Assembly (NCBI GenBank): GCA_946807835.1
Contig: OX327697.1
Coordinates: forward strand, 21,214,001-21,278,000
Direction: 5' to 3'
DNA length: 64,000 nucleotides
Source of the DNA: Ailanthus altissimus
Taxonomy: Eukaryota; Streptophyta; Magnoliopsida; Sapindales; Simaroubaceae
Below the pieces are notes generated by a model. That model was given only the letters and a program-made list of their open reading frames with translations, was not told the DNA's origin and searched no databases. Of this stretch, positions 37,254 through 61,172 are shown one piece after another. Both the position numbers and the translations under genes were made by a program. Position 1 is the stretch's first letter, and each line of letters begins with the position of its first letter.

Positions 37254-38530
37254 TCACACATTTACATCAACCCGACCTAACCAAGACTCTATAAAAGCAA
37301 GAGACCCCTCGGCCTCCTTGAGTTACTTTTGGGGTATATCGTCAAAATTAAGCAATATCCTCAATATTAGAGATGGTAAAAAAAAATTGAACTTAAATTT
37401 GAAAAAATTTAAAAACTTAAAAAAATTTAGATTTGAAAATAAAATTAAAATTTTGAATTTTTTTAGATTTGAATTTTTTTTTATGTTATTTGAAACGGAT
37501 GGATCTAAGTTTTTTTAGATTTAGAAAAACTCGGCTAAAAAACTCATATTTTTTCTCATAATTTTTCAAACCTAAATAAGAAATTGATTTAGAATTTTTT
37601 TGTGTTTTGTTACCTCTTGCAATCTCACTCTCATTGTCATCACTAAGGACAAGGTTCAAGCTTTGTTTGTGTCTCTGCTCTGCCTCTCGCAATTTTTGTC
37701 TCTCTCTAACTCTCTGTCATCAACTTGATCGTTTTTCCTTAACATCGTCCTCAATCAATCTCTGTCTCTCTCATAATCAACCTCTTGAAGTAAAAGAGTA
37801 TGTGATTCTCGTTCTTATTCTCATTCTAAAGCAAAATTGAGAGAGAATATTATTGAGATTTAAGATGCCTTGAACATTATAAATTATAAGTTACAAATAT
37901 GCATATGTAATGGGTTTTGCTTTCTAGTTGCAAAACTTACTTTTTGGACTATCCGTTTTAATATTCATAGATGGAGATAGAGCCAGTCCATTTTCATTTG
38001 CAACAAGTAATTAATAGTTTAAAATAACATCTGAACTGAATTTGAAAGTACTTCGTAGATTCATGAAGAATCTTTTTGTGCATGTGAATAAGAATATGAT
38101 CATGTTCATGATCCCATATTTCATTGACAATCTCTTAAGTCTTTCTTTTTCTATGTGAATTACGTTACAATTTTTTTCTTTTACAAAATAAACACACCAA
38201 AAATCTAAATTTTGCCTAATTTTTGTAAAAAATTATTTTAAAAAAAGTTTGAGTTAAAATCTAAGTTCTAAGTTACTCGGAATTGACCTATACCCGAAAA
38301 TATTCAAGTGTAACCAAGTTTTTTAACTTCACAATAAGTTAAAAAACTTGGATATGGTCTAGGTTAACTAAAATCCAAACCCAAATCCAAATTTTCCAAC
38401 CCTACTCAATACCAATATCATGCCCCTTAGAAGAATCTTTTTAACCTCAACTATCTCTTTATCAATAATCACATGAGCTCTCTTTCAGCCTCAAGCACCT
38501 TAACCGCCTCTATAAATCTTGAGAGAACTA
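37254..38530 (-). pseudogene. Unrecognised broken reading frame interrupted by a hAT-like element
   Basis: Read on the minus strand, the sequence right of the transposon gives LEAER then HVIIDKEIVEVKKILLRGMI. Once the transposon and one target copy are removed, the frame continues LRILLNFDDIPQK, stop, then LKEAEGSLAFIESWLGRVDV and a stop at about 37254-37256. A frameshift lies near 38480 and one internal stop near 37330. The amphipathic, Leu/Glu-rich composition looks like real protein rather than noise. I do not recognise the family. Host pseudogene fragment or older repeat are both possible. Confidence 0.5.
37368..38404. mobile_element. hAT-like non-autonomous DNA transposon, 1037 bp
   Basis: Left end TAGAGATGGTAAAA and right end (reverse complement) TAGGGTTGGAAAA are similar inverted termini. 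They are flanked by 8-bp CTCAATAT (37360-37367) and CTCAATAC (38405-38412), 7 of 8 matching. Eight-base duplications and TAGRG-type ends are hAT hallmarks. The interior is AT-rich, with no transposase. A perfect 16-bp hairpin lies at 38314-38351. Confidence 0.72.
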
Positions 38531-38539
38531 GGATTAAGT

Positions 38540-38860
38540 ACCTAAGTGTCATCATCCTAAATCTTGTAACCTTTGTTGCAGGATGAGGTTCCTAAGATGT
38601 CTATAGTAGAAAAAGTTGCATGATGTGGTTCCTAATGTGTTTTTAATAGAAAGATTGCAATAATGTGAGTTGTCTTTTTAATTATACCATGTGACTGTTG
38701 AGTATAGCTCTATATAATGAACTGATTGATTATAAGTATGAGCAGTACAGTAGTGTAATGTGTGTCAAGTAAGAGAAAAAAAAAGATTAGATCAATTAAC
38801 CTCTCTAGTCTCTTGACCCTTCTCCTTCATTCCTAAGCGTTCTAATAATAGTAACAGAGC
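38540..38860 (+). repeat. Probable 5' LTR and primer site of the Copia relic at 39022
   Basis: Precedes the gag and ends at a decayed primer site, ATAGTAACAGAGC (38848-38860), resembling TGGTATCAGAGC. It contains an imperfect duplication at 38575-38655. The left boundary is approximate, and no matching 3' LTR was found. Confidence 0.4.
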
Positions 38861-39369
38861 TTGGTTAGTTGAAATAGATCTAGTAAGTTGACAAAGAGCA
38901 AAGAGTTAGTGATAGCCTTGATTAAGCAAATATGAAAGTCAGCAAAAGAGAGAAAATATTTATGAGACACTAGCAATAACTTTTTATTTGTTTAGTTTTG
39001 TTTTGCCACAACAATAAAACTATGGCTATCGAAAACTTTGTTCAACAATTTATTTCCTGCTTTGATGGTCACTATGATTATTGAAGCATGTTAATAGAGA
39101 ACTTTCTAAGATGTAAGGAGTATTGACAAGTTATCTCTAATGGAATTATAAAAGCAGTAGCCGACACGACAATGGCAAAATCACAGAAAAACAAATTAAA
39201 AACATTAAGCTGAAAGATCTCAAAGCTAATAACTATGTTTTCCAAGCCATTGACATATCAATCTTGGAGACAATTCTTAGCAAAGATACCTTTAAGCATA
39301 CTTGAGATTTCATGAAGAAGAAGTATCAAAGTTCTACAAGGATAAAGAGGTAACAGCTTTAAGCACTTC

Positions 39370-41807
39370 TGATATGCTATACTTAAGTGTAAATGCACAT
39401 TATCGTAAACAAGTAATATAAGATGAGTCGAGTATCATTCCATAAGGAATTGTTGTCATTGTTTATACTAAGTATTAAAATTGTGTCTCATTACTTTTAT
39501 TCAGATAAAATAAAATTAAAAGATAGTAATCTAAATTAAATAATCTTGTTCGATTTCTAATTAAGCATAAATACACGCTATCACAACAAGTAATATAGGA
39601 TTTAAGTCAAAGTATCATTCTATGAGAAATTCTTGTCATTATTATGCTAAGTACTAAGATTGTATCTTTCTAATTTTGTTCATACGAATGAAAATCAAGA
39701 GATAGTAATCTAAACTAAATAAGTAGAAAACTGACAAGATATATAAAACTAAAAATAAGAAGATAGAGGCACCAATAACAATAAAACTTAGGATTACAAC
39801 TATCCCTCTATACATTACTTGAATCAATTAATCTTCTCTTAATTTAATCTCTCAATATGAATTATTGGCTAGATTTCTAATATCATTACAAGCTTCTATC
39901 GATGGTCAAGTGACTATATCTTACTCTAACAATTATCTATATGCCTGTGGTAATCATAATAGAATAAGATTCATTAAAAACTGATCTATTAATACCACAT
40001 ATGTCATGTAGTTATATATTTATCCCACATAAAATCTATAGTTGTTATCCTATGATCATATATCAAAATTTTCAAGGCCAACACCTAAATTCTTCTGTCA
40101 AGTTTATTAGTGTTCTCACAACAATCTAATTAGTGATCAAATAATTAAAAAGCATTAAGTATAAAATAAAAGAATAATTCTATTATTGAGTTCATAAAAA
40201 GAAGAAAAGAATTTGAATTCAATCACATATCAAGTTCAAAGTTGTAACCTTAGAATAAAAACTTAGTTCATGGTAAAATAAAGAGTTATAGAATTTATCA
40301 AGAATAACATCATAAAAATCATAAAAAAACTATAAAGATAAAGAGTTAAAAAAATAAAATTAATTTTACTACAATCTTTCAATCTTTAATGTTATAATCT
40401 TTTTTATCATCCAAAAATTATTCTTTCTCTCTCTTCTTAATTGTTGAAGTAAGTTTTTTGATCTTCTATTTATAGACTTATATCTTTAAATTAGGGTAAA
40501 AATAAAATATAAGTCAGATTAGAATTTTTTTGCACAAGAATTGTTCATGTGTTTATTGTTCACGAGTTACTGTTCACGCATACTATTATACAGCATCACA
40601 ATGCTGGCATTGTAGTAAAGTATTGTAGTAACTTCTTATAGTGCTTTTGATATTTTTGCCTTATTTTCATCCTATTTACTCCACTAAATCTAAACATACA
40701 AAATAATAATAAAACATATAAAAAGTCAAATAGTATAAATTTAAAAAAACAAATGTCAAGTTTGGAATATGAAAATATTAGACCTAATTAATCTTTATTA
40801 AATAATAAAAAATTAATAAGATAGAAAAGATTAAAAATAACAAGATAGAAGCACTAAAATAGATAAAACCTAGGATTACAACTATCCTTCGATATGTTAT
40901 TTGAATCATTAATCTTTTCTTAAGTTAATCCTCAATATAAATTATTAGCTAGATTCCTAATATCATCACAAGTCTCTATCAATGGTCGAGTGACTATATT
41001 TTATCATAACAATTATTTATATGTCTATGGTAATCAGAATAGAATAAGATTCATTAAGAACTAATCTATTACTACCATATATGCCATATAAGTATATCTT
41101 TATCTTATGAAACTCTTAATTGTTACTCTAAGATCATATATCAAATTAATTAAGGTCACGCTTAAATTTCTTTGTCAAGTTTAAGATTCTCATAACAATC
41201 AATTATATATTAAGTTCAAAGTTATAACCCTAAATATAAAACTTAACTCATAATAAAATAAAGAGTTTTAAAACAAAAATTGATAGACATAACAAAGAAG
41301 AACGAAAGATATAAGTAAGAGAAGAAGAAAACACAGATCAATGTCTTGATTCAATACTTTCTCTCTCTAACTTGCAATTGAATCCCTTCTTCAATTTCAA
41401 ATCTTAATCCAAACTCTTAAAAACTTTATCTTTCATGCTCTTTTTTTTTGTCTATGTGTTTTTTTTTTTGGCTTCAAAAGTCTCTTTATTTATAGGTTGA
41501 GTAGCTGCAAATTAGAAAAAATTCATATCCAAAGATGAGTTAAGAGTCTCTTTAGTCATTCATTTTTGGGCGCTGCGGCGCAAACACTATAACAAAGTTA
41601 CTGTTCACAGATTACTGTTCTATGTTATTTTTTATAGTTATTGTAGCAATTTTAATATTTTTATCATGTTTTTCTTAGATTTTTATCTCTATTTATTCCA
41701 AATCTCTAAAATAACAATAAAGTACATAAAAAGTCAAATAATTTTAATTTAAATAAAAAATATTAAGTTTAGAAGATGAAAATAATATACTAAATTAACC
41801 CTTATCA
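39370..41807 (-). mobile_element. Solo LTR of the Gypsy family (outer copy), split by another
   Basis: Low-coordinate end TGATATGCTATAC and high end CCCTTATCA match the ends of the LTR at 25436-26749. The flanks ACTTC (39365-39369) and ACTTT (41808-41812) match 4 of 5. Bases 39370-39543 and 40800-41807 together make one LTR of about 1.2 kb; the middle is a second LTR. Confidence 0.72.
39544..40799 (-). mobile_element. Solo LTR of the same family (inner copy)
   Basis: A near-complete second LTR of about 1.25 kb, in the same orientation, inserted some 174 bp into the outer one. AAATAA occurs on both sides (39538-39543 and 40800-40805), a candidate target duplication, though low complexity makes the exact ends uncertain. 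Confidence 0.62.
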
Positions 41808-42860
41808 ACTTTGTACAAAGTTTAAAATACTCCAAATAAAGTCAGGAGAATCAATTTCAAATTATTTCTTTCAAACAATAGCAATTGTTAACAATACGAG
41901 GATCTATAGACAAAATAGAGGATGTGACTATAGTAGAGGAGATTCTTCGATTCATGACACCAAAATTTAACATTATTAGTTGTTCCATAGAAGAATATAA
42001 AGATATTGATAAACTTTCACTTGATGAATTACAAAGTTCTTTGTTGGTTCATGAACAAAAACTTAATCAATAGAAGAAAGAGGAGCAAGCATTGAAGGCA
42101 TCAATAAAAAATCACTAGGCATCAAGAAGAGATAGAGGACGAGGCAAAGGTAAAAGTAGAAGATACAATGATCTTGGAAATCAACAACACCATGATCATG
42201 GAAACCAACAACAACATTACCAACATTAAGAAAATCAGTTCTAAAAAAGCAAAAGAGGTCATAGGTGAGGCAGCCATTATTCAAATAATGGTAGACAAAA
42301 GTTAGCAAAATAGTCTAATGTTGAATGTTACAGATGTCATAAGTATGGCCATTATCAATCAAAGTGACAAATTAATTTGAATAGACAAAAAGAAGAAAGA
42401 ACTAACTTTGCTGGAAAAAAAAAAGATGTATCTCTTTTGATGGTGTCTAATATGAAGGAAGAAACTCAATAAAACATATGGTACTTAGGCATTGGCTGCA
42501 ACAACCACATATGTAGAGATAAAAAGGCATTCTTTGACTTAAAGAAATTTTTTTGCAGCATTGTCAAGTTTAGTGACAACTCCATAGTTTCTATTATAAG
42601 AAAAAAGAATGGTAATCATCCAAACCAAAGAAAATTCCACTACTACCATCTATAATAATCTTTTTTCCCCAAATCTAAAGTCCAATTTGCTTAGTGTGAG
42701 TTAGTCGCAAAAAATAAAGAAATATGAGATTTAGATCAAAGATAAAATTTGTCACATGCAAGATGAAAAGTCGGGCTTAATTGCTCAAATCAAAATAAAT
42801 GTTAACTATATATTTTAGTTATACATCTATAGTATAGCTCATTCAAGTTTCTTTGAATGT

Positions 42861-43619
42861 TAACTTTCGTATGAGTATCTAAACTTCGATGGTTTAAGAC
42901 CATTGTAACAAAAGAATATGGTGACATGACTTCTTTATATTGAAATTTCAACTCAAGTTTGTTAAGAATGTCTTATTAGCAAACAACACCGTAATTAATT
43001 TTCATAAGAAAGATCACAGAGAGCATGAAAATGCTCAACAATATAAATGAAGATTAATTTAAAGTAAATAATAATTACAATTAATTTGAATATTTATTTT
43101 TTATATTACTCTTATTAAATATTTCTTTCATAAATTATTTATATTTAATATTTGTAGTCTCAAAATAACTTAATCACTATTTTATCTCACCCATTTTTAT
43201 TAATATTGATATTATATTAAATATTTATTATATAATAAACTTATACATCACTTAACACTCACATACGTTTAAACTCATATATTTATTACTTAAGGAAAGA
43301 AATATTCTAAACATGAGATTGGATAAATTTTTTTTCTAAAATCGAAGTCTATCTTACATGCCAAACATGCATCAATTAAAAGAAATAAACACAAAACAAA
43401 GTGTTCATAATTTGTCCACATAAAAGAAAAAGAAATAAGAGTTGCATTGCATTGCATTTGCATATTATCCTTGCACGAGCGGCTACAGATAACTCCATAA
43501 GCGCGTGTGCCAAAGCGGCATCCAAGAAGAAAAGAATAGAAGAAACGCTGCATTTTAAAATGTCAGGCTTAGAGCCAATACAAATACAAGCAGCTTATAA
43601 TTGTATGGTCTCAAATAAA
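42861..43619. other. Upstream region of NTRC
   Basis: Contains the promoter and 5' UTR by position. I see no single convincing TATA box. A small inverted repeat GAGCATGAAAATGCTC lies near 43020. An open frame runs in phase upstream from 43401 but looks like leader, not protein. Confidence 0.45.
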
Positions 43620-56337
<12,718 letters not shown>

Positions 56338-56413
56338 CAGTACCTTGAAACAACTTTTTGGCTAATGCGGTTATATGTTCATTCAATTTTGTTCCATTCA
56401 AACTGCTTAGCTG

Positions 56414-56419
56414 AATAAA
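56414..56419 (+). terminator. Candidate polyadenylation signal of NTRC
   Basis: AATAAA 77 nt after the stop codon, followed by T-rich sequence. Confidence 0.6.
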
Positions 56420-56649
56420 TTCCTTCTATTTTTATCATTATTCCTTGTGTCCACCTGTTACAGTTACATGTAGATTATGCACATGCAGAGTTAGCAATGT
56501 ATTGTTACGGATTTCATTCTCCAATCTTGTATTTCCATCAACCTGTATATTTCTTTTTCGTTATTAATTACTTTTTCCAATTGAAATTAGTTATTTCAAC
56601 TTGCTTAACTATTAAGTTACTTAATTAGTTTATAAATATATATATTTTT

Positions 56650-57505
56650 TATTAGAAAATTGGTTATTCAACAATTTTTATTGGACAAGGATTGAGATGA
56701 ATACCAAAGTGGAGAGTTATAAGAAGTATAGAACGTGTGAGACACGTATAGAGAAGTCTAGGATGTGTGGGACACGAAGGAGGAATCGAAACGGGACTCG
56801 AAGACGCGAAGGAAGTGAAGAAAACGAGTATAGAAAGTATCAGGGTTGAGTGCTGCGGCACCTAGCACAAAAGCTTAGTGCCGCGGCGTTGGGTCCTCAG
56901 CATCGCGACGATTGGCGGGATAATGGCCAGTGTTGCGGCGTCCAAGGATGAGCGCCGCAACACCAGAAGCGTCAGGATGTTTGTTTTTGATCCGAATTTT
57001 GAGTTTTGGACTTCTAATACAAGTGGACTCTTACTCCAATAAAGAATAGGGTTAGTAGGCACGAAATATATATTATATAAACACTTATAAACTTTTTAGT
57101 TGTGATTAAGCATTAAGAGAGACTTTAATAGAGGGGAAGAACTGGGTAGACACTAAGTGTTTGTGTGCGTTAGGGTAGAACCGTTATTTGGGTGTTCATT
57201 ACTCGTGGTAGAGTAAGGGTTTATTAAACATTAAGTCATTTTGAGGGTTTTTCATTAGGTTTTCTTTGTGAAATCTTTAGGGAGTTAATAAGAGAGGCTA
57301 GGATCTTTGGATCTACGGTGGACGTAGGCAATTGGTCGAACTACGTAAGATTGTATTGTGCTATTTTATATTCTGCTTTGGATTCTTACTATTTTACTTG
57401 ATTGACAGGTTATTCTGCTGCGCAAGAATGTTAGGGTTCTAGGTTAAATCTTGAGTTTTTCGCATCAACCTAATCTTGAGAAAGAGAAGGGAGTTCCCTT
57501 CTTCA
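56650..57505 (+). repeat. 5' LTR of the non-autonomous Copia
   Basis: About 856 bp. The worn start (TATTAGAAAATT) aligns with TGTTGAAAAATT of the other copy. Includes a GC-rich segment at 56848-56965. Confidence 0.82.
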
Positions 57506-57511
57506 ATAAAC

Positions 57512-57523
57512 TGGTATCAAAGC
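57512..57523 (+). other. Primer-binding site of the non-autonomous Copia
   Basis: TGGTATCAAAGC, 6 bp inside the LTR. Confidence 0.85.
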
Positions 57524-57560
57524 TAAAAGTTCGATAATACATACTTAGAGTCTTTAAACT

Positions 57561-58729
57561 ATGGCTGCAATCAAGTAAGAAATAGAAAAGTTCAATGGGA
57601 TGAATGACTTTAATCTTTGGAGGAAGAAGATTAGGGCTCTACTAGTGAAGGAATGGCTAGACTCAGCTTTGGAGGAAGCTAGCTCCTCAACTAGTGATGA
57701 GACGACAACCTTAAAGTTCGGGCAGAAAGATTGGGATACGATTCAGAAAAAAAGGCTCACAACACTATAATCTTGGCGTTGAGCGGCGAAGTATTAAGGA
57801 AAGCTGGTGATAAGGAAACTGCTTTGGGGCTTTGGAAGAGACTCGAGGCATTATACATGAAGATGTCTTTTGTAAATAGACTTCTTGTGAAAAAGAAACT
57901 GCATCAGCTAACAATACACGATGGATCTTCATTAAGAGTTCACATTGACGAGTTCAGCAAGATCATCATAAGTCTTGAGCAACTAGGCATCAAGACAGAG
58001 GATAAAGATAAGGCCATTATCCTGTTAAGTTCGTTGCTGAAGAATTATGAGAGTTTTGTGGATATGCTGCTGTATGATAAGAAGTCTTTAACGATGAATG
58101 ACGTCAAGACATCATTGAACTCAAAAGAATTGACAAAGAAATTTGAGTCCGAGAGTGGAGCAGCATTGCTTGCACAAGGAAGGAAAAGCAACCAATCAAG
58201 GAGGAGATCCAAGAAGTGTTTCCTTTGTAATAAGGAAGGGCACTTTGTGAAGGATTATCCGAAATCAAAAGGTCAAAGAGGGTGGGCTGTAATCGGTATT
58301 GAGGAAGATACCGAAGTTGTAGACACATTGGTAGCCTTAAGGGGAAAGTACGTTGGCAAATGGATACAAGATTCGGGGTGCAGCATCCATATATGTCCAG
58401 ACAGATCGATGTTTACCAACTATAAAGCCAAGAGAGGTAAAGCTCTAATGGGGAATGACATAACTTGTGAGATCATGAGAATTGGTGACATAAGGCTGAG
58501 AATGCAAGGTGGAGAAACTAGGGACTTACATAGTGTAAGGCATGTTCCTAAACTAAGGAGGAACTTGATATCCCTAGGCAAGCTAGATGAAGAAGGGTAT
58601 TCGATTAGAGCACAAAAAGGAAAACTGAGGGTAGAGAAAGGACCTATAAGGTTTGAGGGTGAAAAGTACAATGGGAGGGCTCTATGTGCTTACTGGGATG
58701 GCCACTCATGGCTCAACGCGAGGTGTTAG
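57561..58729 (+). pseudogene. Gag-protease of the non-autonomous Copia
   Basis: Starts ATGGCTGCAATCAAG at 57561, with an early stop, then FNGMNDFNLWRKKIRALL. After a frameshift near 57740 a 332-codon frame (57731-58729) carries LWKRLEALYMKMSFVNRLLV, LSSLLKNYESFVDMLLY and a knuckle CFLCNKEGHFVKDYP, in which the last Cys is Tyr. The protease WIQDSGCSIHICPD and RHVPKLRRNLISLGKLDEEG follow. It ends shortly after that point, where other Copias continue into integrase. Possibly once a functional gag-protease that used pol supplied in trans; inactive now. Confidence 0.85.
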
Positions 58730-58974
58730 GGTAATGCAGACCACTAGGCGACATCCAAACCGTGCTCACCGAGGTAATGAGGGTCGAAAAGGAGTGCAAC
58801 ATATCCATACCCTATGCAAGGTGCACGAATGCCTTTGGAGACCAAAGTCACTAGCTTAGGGAAAGTTAAGTTTTGGTAGAGACTTAATTGGACTCAACTT
58901 TAGGTAATAAAGTATTGGTATGGATCGGATTCAGAAGCCTTCTTATTTAGAAGATTTTGAATCAATGAAGGGTT

Positions 58975-59796
58975 TGTTGAAAAATTTGTGATTCAACAAT
59001 CTTAGTTAGACAAGAATTGAGATGAATATCAAAGTGGAGAGTCATAAGAAGTCAAGAACGTGTGAGACATGTATGGAGAAGTTTAGGACGTGTGGGATAT
59101 GAAAGGGGAAGCGAAATGGGACTCGAAGGCGTGAAGGAAGCGAAGAAAATGCACATAGAGAGCACCAGGGCTGAGCGCCATGGCGCCTAGCACAAAAGCC
59201 CAGTGACACGGCAATGGGCTCGATAATGGCCAGCGTCACAGCGCCAGAAGCGTCAGGATGTCCGTTTTTTATCCGGATTTTGAGTTTTGAAAAGTTTTGG
59301 ACTTCCAAAATAAGTGAACTCTTACTCCAATAAAGAATAGTATTAGTAGGTACAAAATACTCCATATGTAAACACTTGTAAACCATTTAATTGTGATTAA
59401 GTATTAAGAGAGATTCTAAGAGAGAGGAAAAACTGAGTAGACATTAAGTGCTTGTGTGCGCTAGGGTGGAACCGTTGTTTGGGTGTTCATTGCTCGTGAT
59501 AGAGCAAGAGTTCACTAAACATTAGGTCCTTTTTAGGGTTCTTCATTGGGTTTTCTTTGTAAAATCTCTAGGGAGTTAATAAGAGAGGCTAGGATCCTTA
59601 GATCCATCGTGTACGTAAACAATTGGCCGAATCACGTAAGATTGTATTGTGCTATTTTATATTTTACTTTGGATTCTTACTATTTTACTTGATTGACAAG
59701 TTATTCTGTTGCGCAAGAAAATTGAGATTCTAAATTAAATTTTGGGTTCTTCGTTTCAACCTAATCTCGAGAGAGAGAAATGCGTTCCTTCTCACA
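58975..59796 (+). repeat. 3' LTR of the non-autonomous Copia
   Basis: 822 bp, TGTTGAAAAATTTG...CTTCTCACA. It lacks part of the GC-rich segment of its partner, so the LTRs differ by indels as well as substitutions. Confidence 0.82.
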
Positions 59797-60355
59797 ATAT
59801 TTTAAATATTTTGATTAATTTTGATTATTAAAGTTTCAATAACGTTTGAAGTATATTTTTTTACAGCAATGAAGTAAATTGATATGTCTAATTATAATAA
59901 ACAGTTATTTAATTAAATGTATTTATAAAAATTGATTGGATAATTTAACTAGACTTTAAGGATTAAGCTTAGAATTTTTCCTCAAAATAATTTATGAGAT
60001 GTATGCAAAAGATTGACAAAATATTAATAAAGGATTCACAATTCAAAACATTTCATAGATGTTTAATTTCAATTCATGTAGTTGACAGAATCTCTTCGCA
60101 AGTCACCAGTGTGTATCGCAAAACAAAATATGGCATCTTCTTTTCTGAATCTTTAAATCGGTGAATAATATTACAGAAAGTCTATAAAAGATAATTTCAT
60201 TTATTTATGTTTTTCATTGTTCTTTTTTCTTTTTTTATACATAGGGTGCGCCATGGGTGCCCTTGGCAGGCACTCTAGACTTATGTTTTTCATTGTGAAT
60301 AATGTCTTTTTAAGTAATCTTATAAAAATAATTTAGTAAAAAAAGAAAAAAAAAG

Positions 60356-60544
60356 GAATTGTCATTTTGCCTTTCAGTAAAATTCAAAACTATCACTTAT
60401 TCCCTCGTATATTAGTAATAACCAAAGGCCCCTTTATTTTCACACCACGGTTATTTTCTTCTAAAAGGGGTCTTTGGCTATTATTAAAATACGAGGGGGG
60501 TAATTAGTAATTTAAAGTTTCACTAGAGTAAAGTAGAAAATTCT
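60356..60544. repeat. Long imperfect foldback (possible MITE or small-RNA precursor)
   Basis: Two arms of about 80 bp. The inner third pairs best: CCTCGTATATTAGTAATAAC and the following CAAAGGCCCC against their near-complement at 60464-60497. The outer parts pair at roughly 75%. A loop of about 28 nt lies at 60436-60463. No coding. Confidence 0.6.
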
Positions 60545-60572
60545 TTAAACGTTAGTATTAACTGCACTTGCT

Positions 60573-60650
60573 CCAATAGTTTAGTGTTAAAAGGTTTGGG
60601 TTGATAATTCAATAAAAATTCTGTGTTCGAATCCTTTTCCCATATTAAAA
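60573..60650 (+). repeat. tRNA-derived SINE-like copy
   Basis: A-box-like TAGTTTAGTGTTAAAAGG, B-box GTTCGAATCC (near 60627) and a terminal A run. It looks like a tRNA gene at first glance, but the acceptor and anticodon arms do not close. Confidence 0.5.
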
Positions 60651-61172
60651 AAAAAGTGTTAACCATTCAAAATATAATTTGGAGTAAAAATTAGCTCTAC
60701 CCTAATTCTATACATGTTATACTATCGGATATTTTTCTTGTAAAAGATGCTTCCTTGCGGGCTTGGATGTAACAAATTCTTTATACTTTTTTTTTTTTGA
60801 AAGGAACTCTTTGAACTTTTGAGAGGATCATTATCGAATATGCGACAAAATATTTTTTAAAAAAATGGAGGCAATCTGCTTGTTTGTTATACATAAATAA
60901 CAGGGCCTCAGTGGGTAGTGGAATGGATAACATAATAACATTAATTTCAATGCTATTTATAGTTAACAATAGTTTCACAACATTTTGTTTTGCATCGATC
61001 ATAATCAATTTATTTCACAGTAATAAATCAGTGCTTTTACTCCATTCATGGAGATTCAAAAACACCACTTTCCCCACAGATTCTTCTTACAAAATGAAAG
61101 AAAGAAAAGAAAATTACAAATATAAAAATAAATAGCTCCCTTGATGAAGAAAAGGAAAAGCAATAAGATTGC

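Larger units (their letters stand above)
39022..42860 (+). pseudogene. Copia gag-protease relic, split by solo LTRs
   Basis: Starts ATGGCTATCGAAAACTTTG (39022) and reads a typical Copia gag (FDGHYDY, LKDLKANNYVFQAIDISILE) up to 39364. It is then interrupted by 39370-41807 and resumes with KFKILQIKSGESISNYF and, from 41885 in another frame, VTIVEEILRFMTPKFN and LSLDELQSSLLVHEQKLN. A knuckle CYRCHKYGHYQSK (final Cys lost to a stop) lies near 42331, and a protease remnant WYLGIGCNNHI near 42479. Many stops and frameshifts. Integrase and polymerase are not found, and similarity fades by about 42860. Confidence 0.8.
56650..59796 (+). mobile_element. Non-autonomous Copia (gag-protease only) downstream of NTRC
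   Basis: LTRs at 56650-57505 and 58975-59796 flank an internal region of only about 1.47 kb. It has a primer site, gag, zinc knuckle and protease, then about 245 bp of non-coding DNA up to the 3' LTR. Integrase, reverse transcriptase and RNase H are absent. A second copy (62612-64000, opposite strand) has the same junction from protease into the same non-coding tail, so the deletion predates both. The right end is followed by ATATT; an ATATT also lies next to the left end, but its exact boundary is worn. Confidence 0.85.
59797..61172. other. Intergenic region with a foldback and a SINE-like copy
   Basis: AT-rich. Contains the foldback at 60356-60544 and the SINE-like copy at 60573-60650. No frame of note. 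Confidence 0.55.

Noticed and set aside
39370..41807. CRISPR-like or satellite array, because similar segments repeat
   Set aside because: The repeats are long LTR copies nested in one another, with target duplications, not short repeats with spacers.
43401..43619. In-phase extension of the NTRC first exon upstream to 43401
   Set aside because: The protein from 43620 has the family length (529) and catalytic Cys numbering, and its ATG has a good context; the upstream stretch reads as leader.
60573..60650. A true tRNA gene
   Set aside because: The B-box is good, but acceptor and anticodon stems do not pair and an A tail follows, so SINE-derived is the better reading.
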